Shown: positions 43,340 to 52,732 of the stretch, one piece after another | How positions within the stretch are numbered: position 1 is the stretch's first letter | Layout: each line of letters begins with the position of its first letter | Origin: Lysinibacillus xylanilyticus | GTDB taxonomy: Bacteria; Bacillota; Bacilli; Bacillales_A; Planococcaceae | Length of the DNA stretch: 64,000 nt | Direction of reading: 5' to 3' | NCBI RefSeq assembly: GCF_001708185.1 | Contig: NZ_MDDN01000014.1 | Span: 1 to 64,000, forward strand | The notes under the pieces: model-generated | What the model was told of the DNA's origin: nothing | What the model saw: the letters and a program-made list of their open reading frames with translations, nothing else | The model's database searches: none | Made by a program: the position numbers and the translations under genes

Positions 43340-43643
43340 CTTCTACTATCGGCACTAACCTCCTTAACTGCTGTCACCTTTCTTTAGGCCTACACCATAC
43401 AGGCGACTTTCATCGCATACGGCTTGCCATCAATAGTTGAAATAATTTAAACCTATTTCCCCACTATATGTATATGTTAGCATATTATTGTTAATGACTT
43501 ATTTTAATAGTATCTATATTGTGTAAATTGATTTTAATTTCAGTATTCGGGATACTATGGACACCCTTGTCTTTCGCTAACAGTTCCTACTGCCAAGCCT
43601 GTAGTGGACTTTCACCCCGAGTTGTTGCATATGCCGGGCGCAC
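43340..43643 (-). mobile_element. ORF-less group II intron remnant (class C-like) behind a terminator
   Basis: Read on the minus strand the element starts at 43643 with GTGCGCCCGGCATATG, a typical group II intron 5' end. It continues with GGGGTGAAAGTCC, GGCAGTAGGAACTGTTAGC and CAAGGGTGTCC, all hallmarks of bacterial intron domain I. At about 43392-43426 lies a domain V-like hairpin (AGCCGTATGCGATGAAAGTC and its pairing partner), with the AGC catalytic triad. Only about 100 AT-rich bases separate the two parts, so most of domain I, domains II-III and the reverse-transcriptase gene are missing. The exact 3' end is uncertain. It fills much of the 545-base gap between the nuclease and BNR-protein genes. 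Confidence 0.75.
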
Positions 43644-43644
43644 T

Positions 43645-43675
43645 AAAAGAAAAAGCATCCTCAAAAGAGGACACT
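43645..43675 (-). terminator. terminator of the BNR-repeat gene and insertion site of the intron
   Basis: GTGTCCTC and GAGGATGC form a stem with a TTTT loop, followed by a T-rich tract on the minus strand. The group II intron remnant starts directly after this tract, the insertion rule known for class C introns. Confidence 0.8.
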
Positions 43676-43729
43676 TTTATAAATATTTGATATTTAAATT
43701 TTTATAACTTACTGAACAATATGGAACGA

Positions 43730-45229
43730 TTAACTCTTTACCTCTACGATTTCTGGTTTACTATCTGAATAATTTCCTTCCAAATCATAAACTCTTAAAA
43801 CTACCTCATAATTTTCAATTTCACTAAACTTGACTTTACATTCCATACTTTGTTTATCACATTTATTTTTATCACCATCTACTAGTAATTCAATTTTTTC
43901 AATGCCATCTATTGAGGTAGCCTTAAATTTAATTTTTGCGATTTCATTCTTTTTGATAGTGTCAGGAATGATAATTTTAGAAGCTATATTTATGACAGGA
44001 ATTCTTGTTATTTTCATTTCTCCAGTTTTATTAACATCTTCTCTCGTCCAATGATTAGATATAATCCAGTAGGGGAAATTTTCCGGTATTATACTATTTC
44101 TGCCATGAGCTAAACCTATATAGACAGGGTCAGTACTTCCTTTAGGTGTAGTTGTTAGAACTTCCCAAGATGTACCTTCATTTTCAGTGTATACTACTGC
44201 TGATTGAAAATCATGCTGCTGATTCCATTCATCATGAACAATACCAATCACCCGAGATTCATTATTTACAATATGCGAATGCATATCATAAGTAGCTGTA
44301 TCTAATGAATCTTTTAACTTGAACGTTTCTTCAAAGTGCATACCATCAACCGATTTTGCAAAATAATTGTTAGATGCGTATGGAAAGTCAGTAGCTGCAA
44401 AGATAGCATTTTCAGTAAAAGTAAGACCAGTATAGCCTTCAGTTGCTTCTGTTTTTATCCAATTTTCTCCACTATCTTTAGATTTCCATGTGTATCTATT
44501 CCAATCACCATAAGTTACAAATAATTCATTAGTGTACGGATTAACCAAAGTTGAATGGATGTGTTTGTCAGCTCCGATTGTAGCTGCCTCTTTATTCCAT
44601 ACAAAACTGTTAACTTTATTACTATCATCTAAAAACGAACCTATCTTTTCCCAACTGTTTTTAGCGCCATCCTTTTCACTTTTATAAACGTAAGCAACAC
44701 TAATAAACATTTCTTCTTTAAGGTCTGTTTCTGGATTGTAATTTGGATTTGTGATATTTGCGTACTCCCCATGATAAATTACTCCATCATTATCTTCTGT
44801 TATATTCCACACATTCAAAGTTGATTTTGGATGAGAAAGTACATTAACTACTTCAAATTCTTTCCCTTGTGGCTCATTAGACCTGTAAACTTTCCCGTCT
44901 TCCAAACCAACAAAAATATACCCTTTTTTTGAAATATACACTGCTCCGTAAATAGGCAGCCTTGCTAACCCACCACCGATTTTTTCGAAATCGTACCATT
45001 CATCCCATGTTTCACCGAAATCTTCGGAACGTTTAAGTTTACTTCCATCCAATCCCCACAGATTCCAATCATCGTCAATAAACGGATGGTAAATATCCGT
45101 TTCAATCTCATCAATTTTAGAAACAATAGGGTTATTTATAGTTTTGCTTGATGCAGTGTCGTTAAATAAGTAAAATAATCCTCCTAATAAAAAACTAAAA
45201 ATAAATATTGAAAAAGTAATTTTTTTCAT
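43730..45229 (-). CDS. exported BNR/sialidase-type beta-propeller protein
   Basis: 499 residues. One N-terminal hydrophobic segment (TFSIFIFSFLLGGLFYLF) serves as anchor or uncleaved signal. Residues ~50-400 hold several BNR (Asp-box) repeats of the S-x-D-x-G-x-x-W type: RSEDFGETWDEWYDF, SKDSGENWIKTEA, SVDGMHFEETF, TENEGTSWEVLTT. This indicates a six- or seven-bladed propeller as in sialidases and related proteins. The C-terminal ~90 residues (IDGIEKIELLVDGDKNKC onward) look like an Ig-type domain. No sialidase Arg triad could be confirmed, so the function is open. GGAGGA precedes the ATG. Codon use is more AT-rich than in the surface genes to the left, possibly because it was acquired. Confidence 0.75.
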   Translation of the reverse strand: MKKITFSIFIFSFLLGGLFYLFNDTASSKTINNPIVSKIDEIETDIYHPFIDDDWNLWGLDGSKLKRSEDFGETWDEWYDFEKIGGGLARLPIYGAVYISKKGYIFVGLEDGKVYRSNEPQGKEFEVVNVLSHPKSTLNVWNITEDNDGVIYHGEYANITNPNYNPETDLKEEMFISVAYVYKSEKDGAKNSWEKIGSFLDDSNKVNSFVWNKEAATIGADKHIHSTLVNPYTNELFVTYGDWNRYTWKSKDSGENWIKTEATEGYTGLTFTENAIFAATDFPYASNNYFAKSVDGMHFEETFKLKDSLDTATYDMHSHIVNNESRVIGIVHDEWNQQHDFQSAVVYTENEGTSWEVLTTTPKGSTDPVYIGLAHGRNSIIPENFPYWIISNHWTREDVNKTGEMKITRIPVINIASKIIIPDTIKKNEIAKIKFKATSIDGIEKIELLVDGDKNKCDKQSMECKVKFSEIENYEVVLRVYDLEGNYSDSKPEIVEVKS

Positions 45230-45374
45230 AAAAATCCTCCATTAATACATTTTATAATATAAATGGTATTTTCGAGAACTATTATATACTATTATTCTTT
45301 TTTTCCAAAGTTTGTTGCATGTTAAATATCCCCAACATTTACAACACCACTTTTTTTAAAAAAATATAATAGAT

Positions 45375-45509
45375 TCATTTAATAATTAATTGTAGCTTTA
45401 ATCTCTCGGCATCTGTAATAACTTTACGATCAACAAGCACAAATAAATCATCAACACTGAAATTACTTAGTAAAACTTGATTTTTAACATAATTAAATAG
45501 TTTGCTCAT
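45375..45509 (-). CDS. small phage-like protein (44 residues)
   Basis: Reads MSKLFNYVKNQVLLSNFSVD and continues to ERLKLQLIIK. It has a GGAGGG ribosome binding site, and its ATG overlaps the stop of the preceding small gene by one base, so it is a real translated member of a three-gene string. The size and position after a tail-type gene resemble the small XkdX-like genes that end the tail modules of Bacillus prophages; that is an analogy from position and not from sequence match. Confidence 0.55.
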   Translation of the reverse strand: MSKLFNYVKNQVLLSNFSVDDLFVLVDRKVITDAERLKLQLIIK

Positions 45510-45757
45510 TATATTAACCCTCCTAATAATAAATCGTTAATAACTTTTTCTATCTCTACAATGCGTTCTTTCTCGCTTGGCACTGTTACCGGTGGAGGCT
45601 CTAACTTCAAGCGCTCATCGAATTGCATTTGTGTTAAGATCTCGATTTGTTCAAATGTAAACCCTGCGTTGATAGCATTTTTCAACATTACATTATCAAC
45701 GTTTAATGATCCATCAATAACTTTTGTTGTATCCTTAACCACACAATAACGCATCAT
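45509..45757 (-). CDS. small phage-like protein (82 residues)
   Basis: 82 residues, hydrophilic, with a Pro-rich middle (KLEPPPVTVPSEK) and a C-terminal helix. A GGAGG site precedes the ATG, which overlaps the stop of the upstream tail-like gene (ATGA). The tight coupling of three small genes is typical of phage late operons. I do not recognise a family. No integrase, portal or lysis gene is nearby, so this is an isolated remnant. Confidence 0.6.
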   Translation of the reverse strand: MMRYCVVKDTTKVIDGSLNVDNVMLKNAINAGFTFEQIEILTQMQFDERLKLEPPPVTVPSEKERIVEIEKVINDLLLGGLI

Positions 45758-46227
45758 ATATCGCCTCCGTGACCGTGTATAGAAATAAGTAATACCGCAT
45801 TACCTGAGTATGGAGTGCCTACTACGTCCCACACTAAATCAAAACCAGTATCATCTATGTTATTTAACATTGCTCTTGTAGTATTAGTTGTGTCAGTATT
45901 AATAAAATAAATCACTGTATTCGAACCTAGGCTACCGCCATTAACATCTGTAAAGTGCACACGCTGAGTACCATCCTCTGCCCAAAAACCATGTGACGTG
46001 ATTTTTGTGTTTGGTATAAAAGCCTTAATCTCTACGCTTTTAGCTTTAAAATTCGTTGTTATACGCTGGGTACCGCCAAGCGTTAAATCACGTGTAACAG
46101 GTATCAGCTGAGCTATTTTATCAGCCAAATGTTCAGCAACTTCCATTTGTATACTATCGACTTTTTGATTGGTTTCTGTTAAATCTGGAGTATCACCATA
46201 AGGATGAGTAGAAACGAGTACAGTAAT
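45754..46227 (-). pseudogene. phage tail-fibre-like gene, 5' end lost
   Basis: An ATG at 46146 begins the longest clean frame (130 residues, MEVAEHLADKIAQLIPVTRD to SIHGHGGDI), but it has no ribosome binding site. The same frame reads on upstream as coherent protein (LVSTHPYGDTPDLTETNQKV) up to the terminator stem of pgcA at 46228. The gene therefore appears cut: its N-terminal part is gone and the junction falls at the foot of the terminator. The beta-rich, Gly- and Thr-rich sequence fits a tail fibre or baseplate C-terminus. If translated at all it would give a fragment. Confidence 0.5.
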
Positions 46228-46259
46228 AAACGCCCTCTTCCGATTTTAAGAGGGCGTTT
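46228..46259 (-). terminator. terminator of pgi-pgcA
   Basis: AAACGCCCTCTT pairs exactly with AAGAGGGCGTTT (12 bp) around an 8-base loop. The T run after it is weak (TTTATT). It ends the polysaccharide gene block. Confidence 0.8.
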
Positions 46260-46286
46260 ATTGTTTCGATTTATTAAACTACTAAT

Positions 46287-47984
46287 CTATACAAATACAG
46301 CTTGCAGTTGCTTCAGTTTTTCTTTTGCTTCTTCTTCTGTTTCTCCAACAACACCAAAATAGAACTTACATTTTGGTTCTGTACCAGATGGTCGAATGGC
46401 TACCCAAGAATTATCTTCAAGTATATATTTCAAAACGTTTTCTTTAGGCAATACAATAGACTCAGTTGTACCGTCAGCTAATGTTGTAAGTCCTGTTAAG
46501 TAATCCTCAAATCGTTTTACAGCTAAGTCTGCTATTGACTCAGGCACGTTTCGTCGAAGATTATCTAATATTGCTTTCATTTCATCTTGACCATTCTTTC
46601 CTTCAAATACCTGAGAAACTAAAGCCTCTTTGTAATAACCATATTGATGATACAAATTTTGCAATCCATCTAATAATGTTTGTCCATTCTTTGCATAGAA
46701 AGCTGCCATCTCCGCTACCTTTAATGCAACTTGTACCGCATCCTTATCGCGAGCGAAAGTTTCAATTAAGTAGCCATAGCTTTCTTCATAGCCGAATAAA
46801 TACGAAAAAGCACCCGTTTTTTCATACTCCGCAATTTTTTCAGCGATGTATTTGAAGCCCGTTAACGTATTGACCGTGGTTACACCAAATTGCTTGGCTA
46901 TCATCGCACCTAACTCTGAAGTTACAATAGTTTTCAACATTACCCCATTATCCGGTAAAGTATCATTAGATTGTTTTGTTGATAACAAATAATGTAGCAA
47001 TAATGCACCAAGCTGATTTCCCGTCAATAGTTCGTAGCCCTCACCATTCTTCACGGCCACACCTAAACGGTCCGCATCGGGATCTGTTGCTAATAAAAGA
47101 TCTGCGCCTACTTTTCGCCCCAGTTCCATCGCTAACGCAAAGGCAGCAGGCTCCTCTGGATTTGGGTAAGAAACCGTGGGAAAAGCTCCATCCTGTACAG
47201 CTTGTTCGTTCACAATATGTATGTGCTGAAAACCAAAAGCTTGTAGCCCTTCACTAACTGGCACTAAACCAGCACCATGTAATGGCGTATAAACAAGCTT
47301 CATATTTAGAGCAATATCATCATTGTCCTTTAATGTTAAAAGATGCTCTAAATAGGCGGCATCCATATCACTTCCAAGCCATGACAAGATTCTTTGCTGT
47401 TCCAGTTGCTCAAGTTCACATACCTTTATAGAAAATATATCCTCGATATTTTCCATATGTTCCACGATGTCATTGGCAGATTGAGGTGTTAGTTGTGCAC
47501 CGTCCTCACCATACACCTTAAAGCCATTATACTGTTTAGGGTTATGACTTGCCGTTATGACAACACCTGCATAAGCATGTAATTGACGTACCGTAAATGA
47601 TAACTGCGGTGTTGGCCGTGCTTCCTTATAAACATATGAACGAATACCATGTGCTCCTAGTACACTTGCAGTTTCACAGGCAAATTCATACGAGAAATGA
47701 CGTGTATCATAAGCAATAACAACCCCACGCTCTTTAGCGGCCTCGCCATTCGATTCGATATAACGAGCAAGTCCCTCTGCGACACGACGAATGGTATAAA
47801 CGTTCATACGGTTTGTTCCAGCACCTAAAACACCACGCATTCCACCAGTACCAAAGGATACGTATTGATAAAAGCGATCCTCTATTAAACTACTATCCTC
47901 AGCAAAAGATACAAGCTCCTCTGCTAAATAACTAGGAAGGCTCATCTCGTTCCACCAATTATATAAATCACGAACATTAACCAT
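46287..47984 (-). CDS. pgcA: alpha-phosphoglucomutase / phosphomannomutase
   Basis: 565 residues, the length of Bacillus PgcA. The active-site phosphoserine loop TASHNPKQYNGFKVYG lies near residue 142, the metal-binding loop DPDADRLGVAV near 295, the sugar loop GYEESYGYL near 395, and the phosphate-binding RPSGTEPKCKFYF near the C-terminus. It converts glucose-6-phosphate to glucose-1-phosphate, feeding UDP-glucose synthesis by GtaB. Its ATG overlaps the pgi stop by one base (TAATG), so the two are translationally coupled. Mannose activity is possible but PgcA is the better match by context. Confidence 0.9.
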   Translation of the reverse strand: MVNVRDLYNWWNEMSLPSYLAEELVSFAEDSSLIEDRFYQYVSFGTGGMRGVLGAGTNRMNVYTIRRVAEGLARYIESNGEAAKERGVVIAYDTRHFSYEFACETASVLGAHGIRSYVYKEARPTPQLSFTVRQLHAYAGVVITASHNPKQYNGFKVYGEDGAQLTPQSANDIVEHMENIEDIFSIKVCELEQLEQQRILSWLGSDMDAAYLEHLLTLKDNDDIALNMKLVYTPLHGAGLVPVSEGLQAFGFQHIHIVNEQAVQDGAFPTVSYPNPEEPAAFALAMELGRKVGADLLLATDPDADRLGVAVKNGEGYELLTGNQLGALLLHYLLSTKQSNDTLPDNGVMLKTIVTSELGAMIAKQFGVTTVNTLTGFKYIAEKIAEYEKTGAFSYLFGYEESYGYLIETFARDKDAVQVALKVAEMAAFYAKNGQTLLDGLQNLYHQYGYYKEALVSQVFEGKNGQDEMKAILDNLRRNVPESIADLAVKRFEDYLTGLTTLADGTTESIVLPKENVLKYILEDNSWVAIRPSGTEPKCKFYFGVVGETEEEAKEKLKQLQAVFV

Positions 47985-49270
47985 TACTTTAACACCTTCT
48001 CTTCTTTCAACAACTCTAGCATTTTGCGTTTATACGCTTCAACTCCAGGCTGATCAAACGGATTAACCTCTAATAAGCACGCACTCATCGCACAAGCTTT
48101 CATGAAGAAATAAATCAAATAACCTAAGTGATACACATCAAGCTTCGGTAATTCAAGCTGAATAACTGGCACCTTTCCTTCTGCATGCGCAAGTGCTGTA
48201 CCCTGTTTGGAAATAGCATTAATCTCATTAAAGGTGCGAGTCGATAAATAATTTAACCCATCTTCATTTCGAGCATCAAAAGGTACAGCTAAATCTCCCT
48301 CGATTTCATGAAAGTGTAACAATGTCTCAAACATTACACGACTTCCCTCTTGAATAAATTGCCCAATCGCATGTAAATCTGTTGAGAAATTCACCGTTGA
48401 AGGATAAAGTCCCTTATGCTCCTTCCCTTCACTTTCACCAAATAACTGCTTCCACCATTCATGGAATTTATTCAAACCTGGCTCAAAGGAAGCAAGCAAC
48501 TCAATCGTAAAACCTTTCTCATAAAGCATATGGCGCATGACCGCATATTTGTATGCATCGTTATGTGCTAAATCTGATTCCGCTAGTTCCGTAGCTGCAT
48601 GTCGCGCACCATCCATTAAAGCACGAATATTGACTCCCGCTACTGCTATCGGCAATAAGCCTACAGGCGTCAACACGGAATAACGTCCACCAATATCATT
48701 CGGAATCACGAATTGACGATAGCCAGCTTTATCAGCAATACCCTTCAATATCCCTTTTTCAGCATCTGTAGTCACAATAATGCGCTCAATGGCCTTATCA
48801 CCATAACGTTCTTCCATATATAAACGCATTACGCGAAACGCCAACGCAGGCTCCATCGTACCACCTGACTTTGAAATCACATTGACATACACTTGCTTTG
48901 TATCTAAATACTCGAGTAGTTCCTTAATATAGGCACCGCTCATATTTAGACCAACATAAACAACCTCGATGCCACATTTAGCTAGACCAAAATAAGGCAT
49001 TAGCGCTTCTTGAATTGCTCGTGCCCCTAAAAATGATCCACCAACCCCGACAACGACAAGTACATCCGCACATGCACGTACCTCACTCGCTACTCGTTCA
49101 ATAGAAGTAAGTAGTGCTTCTTGATCTTGTAACGGAGAATCCACCCATCCTGTTAATGGATATTGTGGTAAAGCGTCATGAATCCTCTTTACACGATCTT
49201 TATATCGAATTATATCACTATCGTCTAGGGAACAATTCAGCAACGTTGTTTTAACAATTTCTGTTAGCAC
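47984..49270 (-). CDS. pgi: glucose-6-phosphate isomerase
   Basis: About 428 residues, slightly shorter than the ~450 of Bacillus Pgi, but with the conserved core: VVVGVGGSFLGARAIQEAL, NVISKSGGTMEPALAFR, GGRYSVLTPVGLLPIAV and, near the end, FDQPGVEAYKRKM. It interconverts glucose-6-phosphate and fructose-6-phosphate. I place the start at GTG 49270, with GTGAGGA seven bases upstream; the TTG at 49291 is possible. A pgi within a polysaccharide cluster may be a second copy besides the glycolytic gene, serving sugar-nucleotide supply. It is coupled to pgcA. Confidence 0.9.
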   Translation of the reverse strand: MLTEIVKTTLLNCSLDDSDIIRYKDRVKRIHDALPQYPLTGWVDSPLQDQEALLTSIERVASEVRACADVLVVVGVGGSFLGARAIQEALMPYFGLAKCGIEVVYVGLNMSGAYIKELLEYLDTKQVYVNVISKSGGTMEPALAFRVMRLYMEERYGDKAIERIIVTTDAEKGILKGIADKAGYRQFVIPNDIGGRYSVLTPVGLLPIAVAGVNIRALMDGARHAATELAESDLAHNDAYKYAVMRHMLYEKGFTIELLASFEPGLNKFHEWWKQLFGESEGKEHKGLYPSTVNFSTDLHAIGQFIQEGSRVMFETLLHFHEIEGDLAVPFDARNEDGLNYLSTRTFNEINAISKQGTALAHAEGKVPVIQLELPKLDVYHLGYLIYFFMKACAMSACLLEVNPFDQPGVEAYKRKMLELLKEEKVLK

Positions 49271-49416
49271 AATTGAATCCTCACTTCTCAAGGTAAAATT
49301 TGATATGTATATTATGACATATAGTAATTAGAATGAACAATTTCAATATCCTTAGATATTTATTCTTTTATCATTATTTGAATGACTTCGCTCTTTAATC
49401 GACATTAAAATAAAAA

Positions 49417-49439
49417 GTATGCCCCAATTTGAGACATAC
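49417..49439 (-). terminator. probable terminator after gtaB
   Basis: GTATGTCTC pairs with GGGGCATAC (two G-T pairs), then TTTTTATTTT on the minus strand. It lies 207 bases after the gtaB stop. Apart from this, the 375-base gap 49271-49645 holds no gene or repeat I can recognise. Confidence 0.6.
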
Positions 49440-49645
49440 CTTCTAATTGAAATTTCTGTTATAACGCCAGGCACTTTGAATATTACGCACATGAGTAACT
49501 CCATCTATAAATCGCTTTGCACAAAAAAGTTTGTGTATCTACAATCTAACGTTGCAAGTACCATAATTATTTGATATAACAACTTCTTGAGTTTTTCTAC
49601 TAATTCTCTGACAAACGATATCAATAAAGCCAATAACAACTAAAA

Positions 49646-50530
49646 TCAATCCGTTTTGCCACTCAATTGTTTAGCTTTTTGTAAAATTAACGCTTTAACA
49701 CTTTCGCTTAAATCGTCACGTTCTAAAGCAAAATCAATTGTCGTTTCGATGAAACCTAATTGTTCACCTACATCATAACGACGACCTTCAAATACATATG
49801 CAAAAACCTGTTGAATACCATTTAAAGATTCAATAGCATCGGTTAACTGAATTTCGCCACCTTTACCTTTCTTCTTCTCATCCAAGAAATAGAAAATTTC
49901 AGGTGTTAATACATAACGTCCAATAATAGCGTAATTTGAAGGTGCGTCCTCTAGGCTAGGCTTTTCAATAAATTGTGTAACTTGTATTAAACGACTGTCA
50001 GTATTAACGGGATCAATAATACCATAACGATGGACATCCCTATCTGGTACTTCTTGAACACCAATCACACTTGAAGACGTTTTTTCATATTGATCCATTA
50101 ATTGTTTTAAGCAAGGTTCATTACTTTTAACAACATCATCGCCAAGTAGCACTGCAAACGGCTCATCACCAATAAATTTACGAGCACACCAAATTGCATG
50201 GCCTAGTCCAAGCGGCTCTTTTTGACGGATGTAATGAATTTCCACCTCAGCAGATTCCTGAACCTTTTCAAGCATATCAAATTTACCTGCTTCTATTAGG
50301 TTCGTCTCAAGTTCAAATGAATTATCGAAATGATCCTCAATTGCACGTTTACCTTTACCTGTAACTATTATGATATCTTCAATTCCGGAGGCAATGGCTT
50401 CTTCTACTATATATTGGATTGTCGGCTTATCTACAATTGGTAGCATCTCTTTGGGCATTGCCTTTGTCGCTGGAAGGAAACGAGTGCCAAGCCCTGCTGC
50501 TGGTATAATAGCTTTTCGGATTTTTTTCAT
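49646..50530 (-). CDS. gtaB: UTP-glucose-1-phosphate uridylyltransferase
   Basis: 294 residues, the normal length for GtaB/GalU. The nucleotide-binding N-terminus [20 protein letters not shown], the [16 protein letters not shown] segment, [24 protein letters not shown] and FIEKP are all present. It makes UDP-glucose from glucose-1-phosphate (supplied by PgcA) for the glycosyltransferases in this cluster or for teichoic acid and glycolipid glucosylation. It follows the sugar-phosphate transferase gene by 23 bases and is likely the last gene of the long polysaccharide operon. Confidence 0.92.
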   Translation of the reverse strand: MKKIRKAIIPAAGLGTRFLPATKAMPKEMLPIVDKPTIQYIVEEAIASGIEDIIIVTGKGKRAIEDHFDNSFELETNLIEAGKFDMLEKVQESAEVEIHYIRQKEPLGLGHAIWCARKFIGDEPFAVLLGDDVVKSNEPCLKQLMDQYEKTSSSVIGVQEVPDRDVHRYGIIDPVNTDSRLIQVTQFIEKPSLEDAPSNYAIIGRYVLTPEIFYFLDEKKKGKGGEIQLTDAIESLNGIQQVFAYVFEGRRYDVGEQLGFIETTIDFALERDDLSESVKALILQKAKQLSGKTD

Positions 50531-50553
50531 AATTTAAGTTTGACCTCTTATCT

Positions 50554-51117
50554 CTATTTCATCTTAACTCCTTCAGTTTTTAATACACTGAAAAATGTCA
50601 TCCAAATTATTTTTATATCTAGCACGATACTCTTATTATCAACATAGTATTTATCGTAATCAACTTTTTCCTTATCAGAAATAAAATCACGTCCCATCAC
50701 CTGTGCATAACCCGTTAACCCTGGCCTAACAGAGTTAACATTCACACTGTTACGCATTTCAATTAACTCGTATTGATTATATAAGGCCGGTCGTGGTCCA
50801 ACTATTGACATATCCCCTTTAATAATATTAAAAAGTTGTGGAAGCTCGTCTATGCTAGTTTTTCTAATAAATTTTCCAAAAGGTGTAATATAACTAGTTG
50901 GATCACCTAGGTCTTCTGTTGAAACATTTGGGGTCTCTGTATACATTGACCGAAACTTATAAATTTCAAAATGGATGCCATTTTTACCAACACGCTGTTG
51001 TTTAAATAATATCGGGCCTTTTGAAGTTACTTTAATTATAATGCTGACAATCACCATAGGAACGGCAAATATAATAATCGCTATAAAACTTAAAATAATA
51101 TCCAATATTCGTTTCAT
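50554..51117 (-). CDS. initiating undecaprenyl-phosphate sugar-phosphate transferase (PglC/WcaJ-type)
   Basis: 187 residues, the short monotopic form of the bacterial sugar transferase family. It has one membrane helix (RILDIILSFIAIIIFAVPMV), then VTSKGPILFKQQRVGKNG, FEIYKFRSMY, IRKTSIDELPQLFNIIKGDM and VGPRPAL, the family's conserved catalytic stretch with the Asp-Glu pair (IDELPQ). It transfers a sugar phosphate to undecaprenyl phosphate, the first step of building the repeat unit. Its start overlaps the epimerase stop by one base. With the dehydratase at the right end, a bacillosamine- or FucNAc-type sugar could be the first residue, which is inference. Confidence 0.9.
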   Translation of the reverse strand: MKRILDIILSFIAIIIFAVPMVIVSIIIKVTSKGPILFKQQRVGKNGIHFEIYKFRSMYTETPNVSTEDLGDPTSYITPFGKFIRKTSIDELPQLFNIIKGDMSIVGPRPALYNQYELIEMRNSVNVNSVRPGLTGYAQVMGRDFISDKEKVDYDKYYVDNKSIVLDIKIIWMTFFSVLKTEGVKMK

Positions 51118-51968
51118 TATTCCCTCTCAGTTATGGCAATCGCTTGCCCAAAATTAAACTTTTGATAGGAATTATCTTTATATGATGATAACTCTCTCTC
51201 ATAATATAAATCTCCAAACACCTTCTTATAGATCATCTTATTCCCTATCAGCAACTTTAGAACTCTTCCTACTAGTTTATTAAAATAAACAGACTTACCA
51301 TGCACTTTCGAAATCTCCCGTACCATTGAACTTGTATTAATATATTGTGGATCTTGTGGGTGAAAAATGCCAGACTCTTTATGTTGAATTAATTGGAATA
51401 TAAACTCATTTAAATTATTTATAAAAAGCATACTCCGTTTATTCTCTACTTTTGGAAAAACAAAAGTTTTCCGACTTAACTTACTTAAAAGTGAATAATT
51501 ACCTGGACACTTAGGACCATATACCATTGGTGGTCGTACAATGGCAACTTGAAAATGCTCTTCTTGTAATTCTAAAATTTTCTTTTCTGCAGCTAGCTTA
51601 CTTTTTCCATAGAACGTTACTGGATTCAGCTTGGTTTGATAATTTATTTCCCCTTGTACATCACCATACACAGCCATTGTACTAAAGAAAATAAATTGCT
51701 TGACTCCTGCTGACTTTGCTTTCATTGCCAATTGATAGGTTAGTTCGGTGTTTACTTGATAGTAAAGCCCCTCACTATCAGTTGTTTCTTTTTTATGAAC
51801 GAGTGCAGCTAAGTGAATTAGAACATCTACCTCATTTAAGTACAGATTACTTATAGCATTATTTCGAATAGACTTTAGAAAAAAAGAACTCTCTGCAAAT
51901 TTCGAAGTCAAATAGGCTTTTAAACTTTTCGCTATATAACCTGATTCTCCTGTGATTAAAACGTTCAT
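51117..51968 (-). CDS. NAD-dependent sugar-nucleotide epimerase/reductase (SDR family)
   Basis: 283 residues of the extended short-chain dehydrogenase type. It has the N-terminal nucleotide motif TGESGYIAKSL (a TGxxGxIA variant), the FFSTMAVYGDV strand with the catalytic Ser/Thr, YGKSKLAAEK (YxxxK) and VRPPMVYGPKCPG. Genes of this type beside a PglC-like transferase often reduce or epimerise a 4-keto sugar, here probably the product of the 4,6-dehydratase at 62-64 kb. It sits tightly between a glycosyltransferase gene (11 bases) and the transferase gene (1-base overlap). Confidence 0.85.
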   Translation of the reverse strand: MNVLITGESGYIAKSLKAYLTSKFAESSFFLKSIRNNAISNLYLNEVDVLIHLAALVHKKETTDSEGLYYQVNTELTYQLAMKAKSAGVKQFIFFSTMAVYGDVQGEINYQTKLNPVTFYGKSKLAAEKKILELQEEHFQVAIVRPPMVYGPKCPGNYSLLSKLSRKTFVFPKVENKRSMLFINNLNEFIFQLIQHKESGIFHPQDPQYINTSSMVREISKVHGKSVYFNKLVGRVLKLLIGNKMIYKKVFGDLYYERELSSYKDNSYQKFNFGQAIAITERE

Positions 51969-51979
51969 ACTCTCACCTT

Positions 51980-52732
51980 CTATAAATAGTGCTTCTTAAC
52001 AGCATTCCACGCATAATGAACGAAATACCAAGAAGTTTTCAATCTATTAATATTTTCTGACTTTCTATATACAATCCACATCTTTTTTGCTACTTTGAGC
52101 TTATTACTTGAAGCAGAGTTTCCTACAATCCGATAGCTTGCCAACACTTCTTGAAGGCAATACGCTTTATTATTATTTCTTAAAATTTTTAACCATAAAG
52201 CAGTATCCTCAGGTTGCAAATTAGGCATAATCGGCTTACCAAGTTGCTCAATATTGAGCATAACAGTTAAACAACCAATCGTTGTGTTTTTTAACAAACT
52301 GTTATAATCGATGACACTAGGACACGTTACAGTTTTATTAAGAGAATTACCCTTCTCATCAATCATATTATAATTAGTGAAAGAAAATGTATAATTGTTG
52401 CTTTCCATAAACTTCACTTGTACTTCAAGCTTATGTTGATCCCATAAATCATCACTATCCAGAAAGGCTAAGTATTTCCCATTTGCAACTTGAATTCCGT
52501 AATTCCTAGCAGTAGCAGCCCCACTATTTTTCTCTAACTGATATATTTTGATACGCTCATCTTTTTTACTAAATGCGGTAATCATTTCTAAACTATTATC
52601 CTTTGAGCAATCGTCCACAATTATCAACTCAAAATGAGGATAGGTTTGATTTAAAACCGAATTAACCGTATCCTCAATAAAGCGTGAACTATTAAAAGAA
52701 GGCGTAATAATAGAAACTAAAGGATGATTCAT
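51980..52732 (-). CDS. GT2-family glycosyltransferase
   Basis: 250 residues with the GT-A fold signature: VSIITPSFNSSRFIEDTVNS, NQTYPHFELIIVDDCSKDNS, GVQVANGKYLAFLDSDD-like segment with the DSDD metal motif, and the later PEDTALWLKIL resembling the ED acid/base motif. It is a cytoplasmic enzyme adding one sugar of the repeat unit. Its ATG overlaps the stop of the upstream glycosyltransferase (ATGA-type, 4 bases), so both are in one operon. Confidence 0.88.
   Translation of the reverse strand: MNHPLVSIITPSFNSSRFIEDTVNSVLNQTYPHFELIIVDDCSKDNSLEMITAFSKKDERIKIYQLEKNSGAATARNYGIQVANGKYLAFLDSDDLWDQHKLEVQVKFMESNNYTFSFTNYNMIDEKGNSLNKTVTCPSVIDYNSLLKNTTIGCLTVMLNIEQLGKPIMPNLQPEDTALWLKILRNNNKAYCLQEVLASYRIVGNSASSNKLKVAKKMWIVYRKSENINRLKTSWYFVHYAWNAVKKHYL

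Noticed and set aside
46287..49270. A complete capsule operon running through pgi-pgcA
   Set aside because: A gap of 375 bases with a terminator-like hairpin separates gtaB from pgi, so pgi-pgcA is better treated as its own unit.
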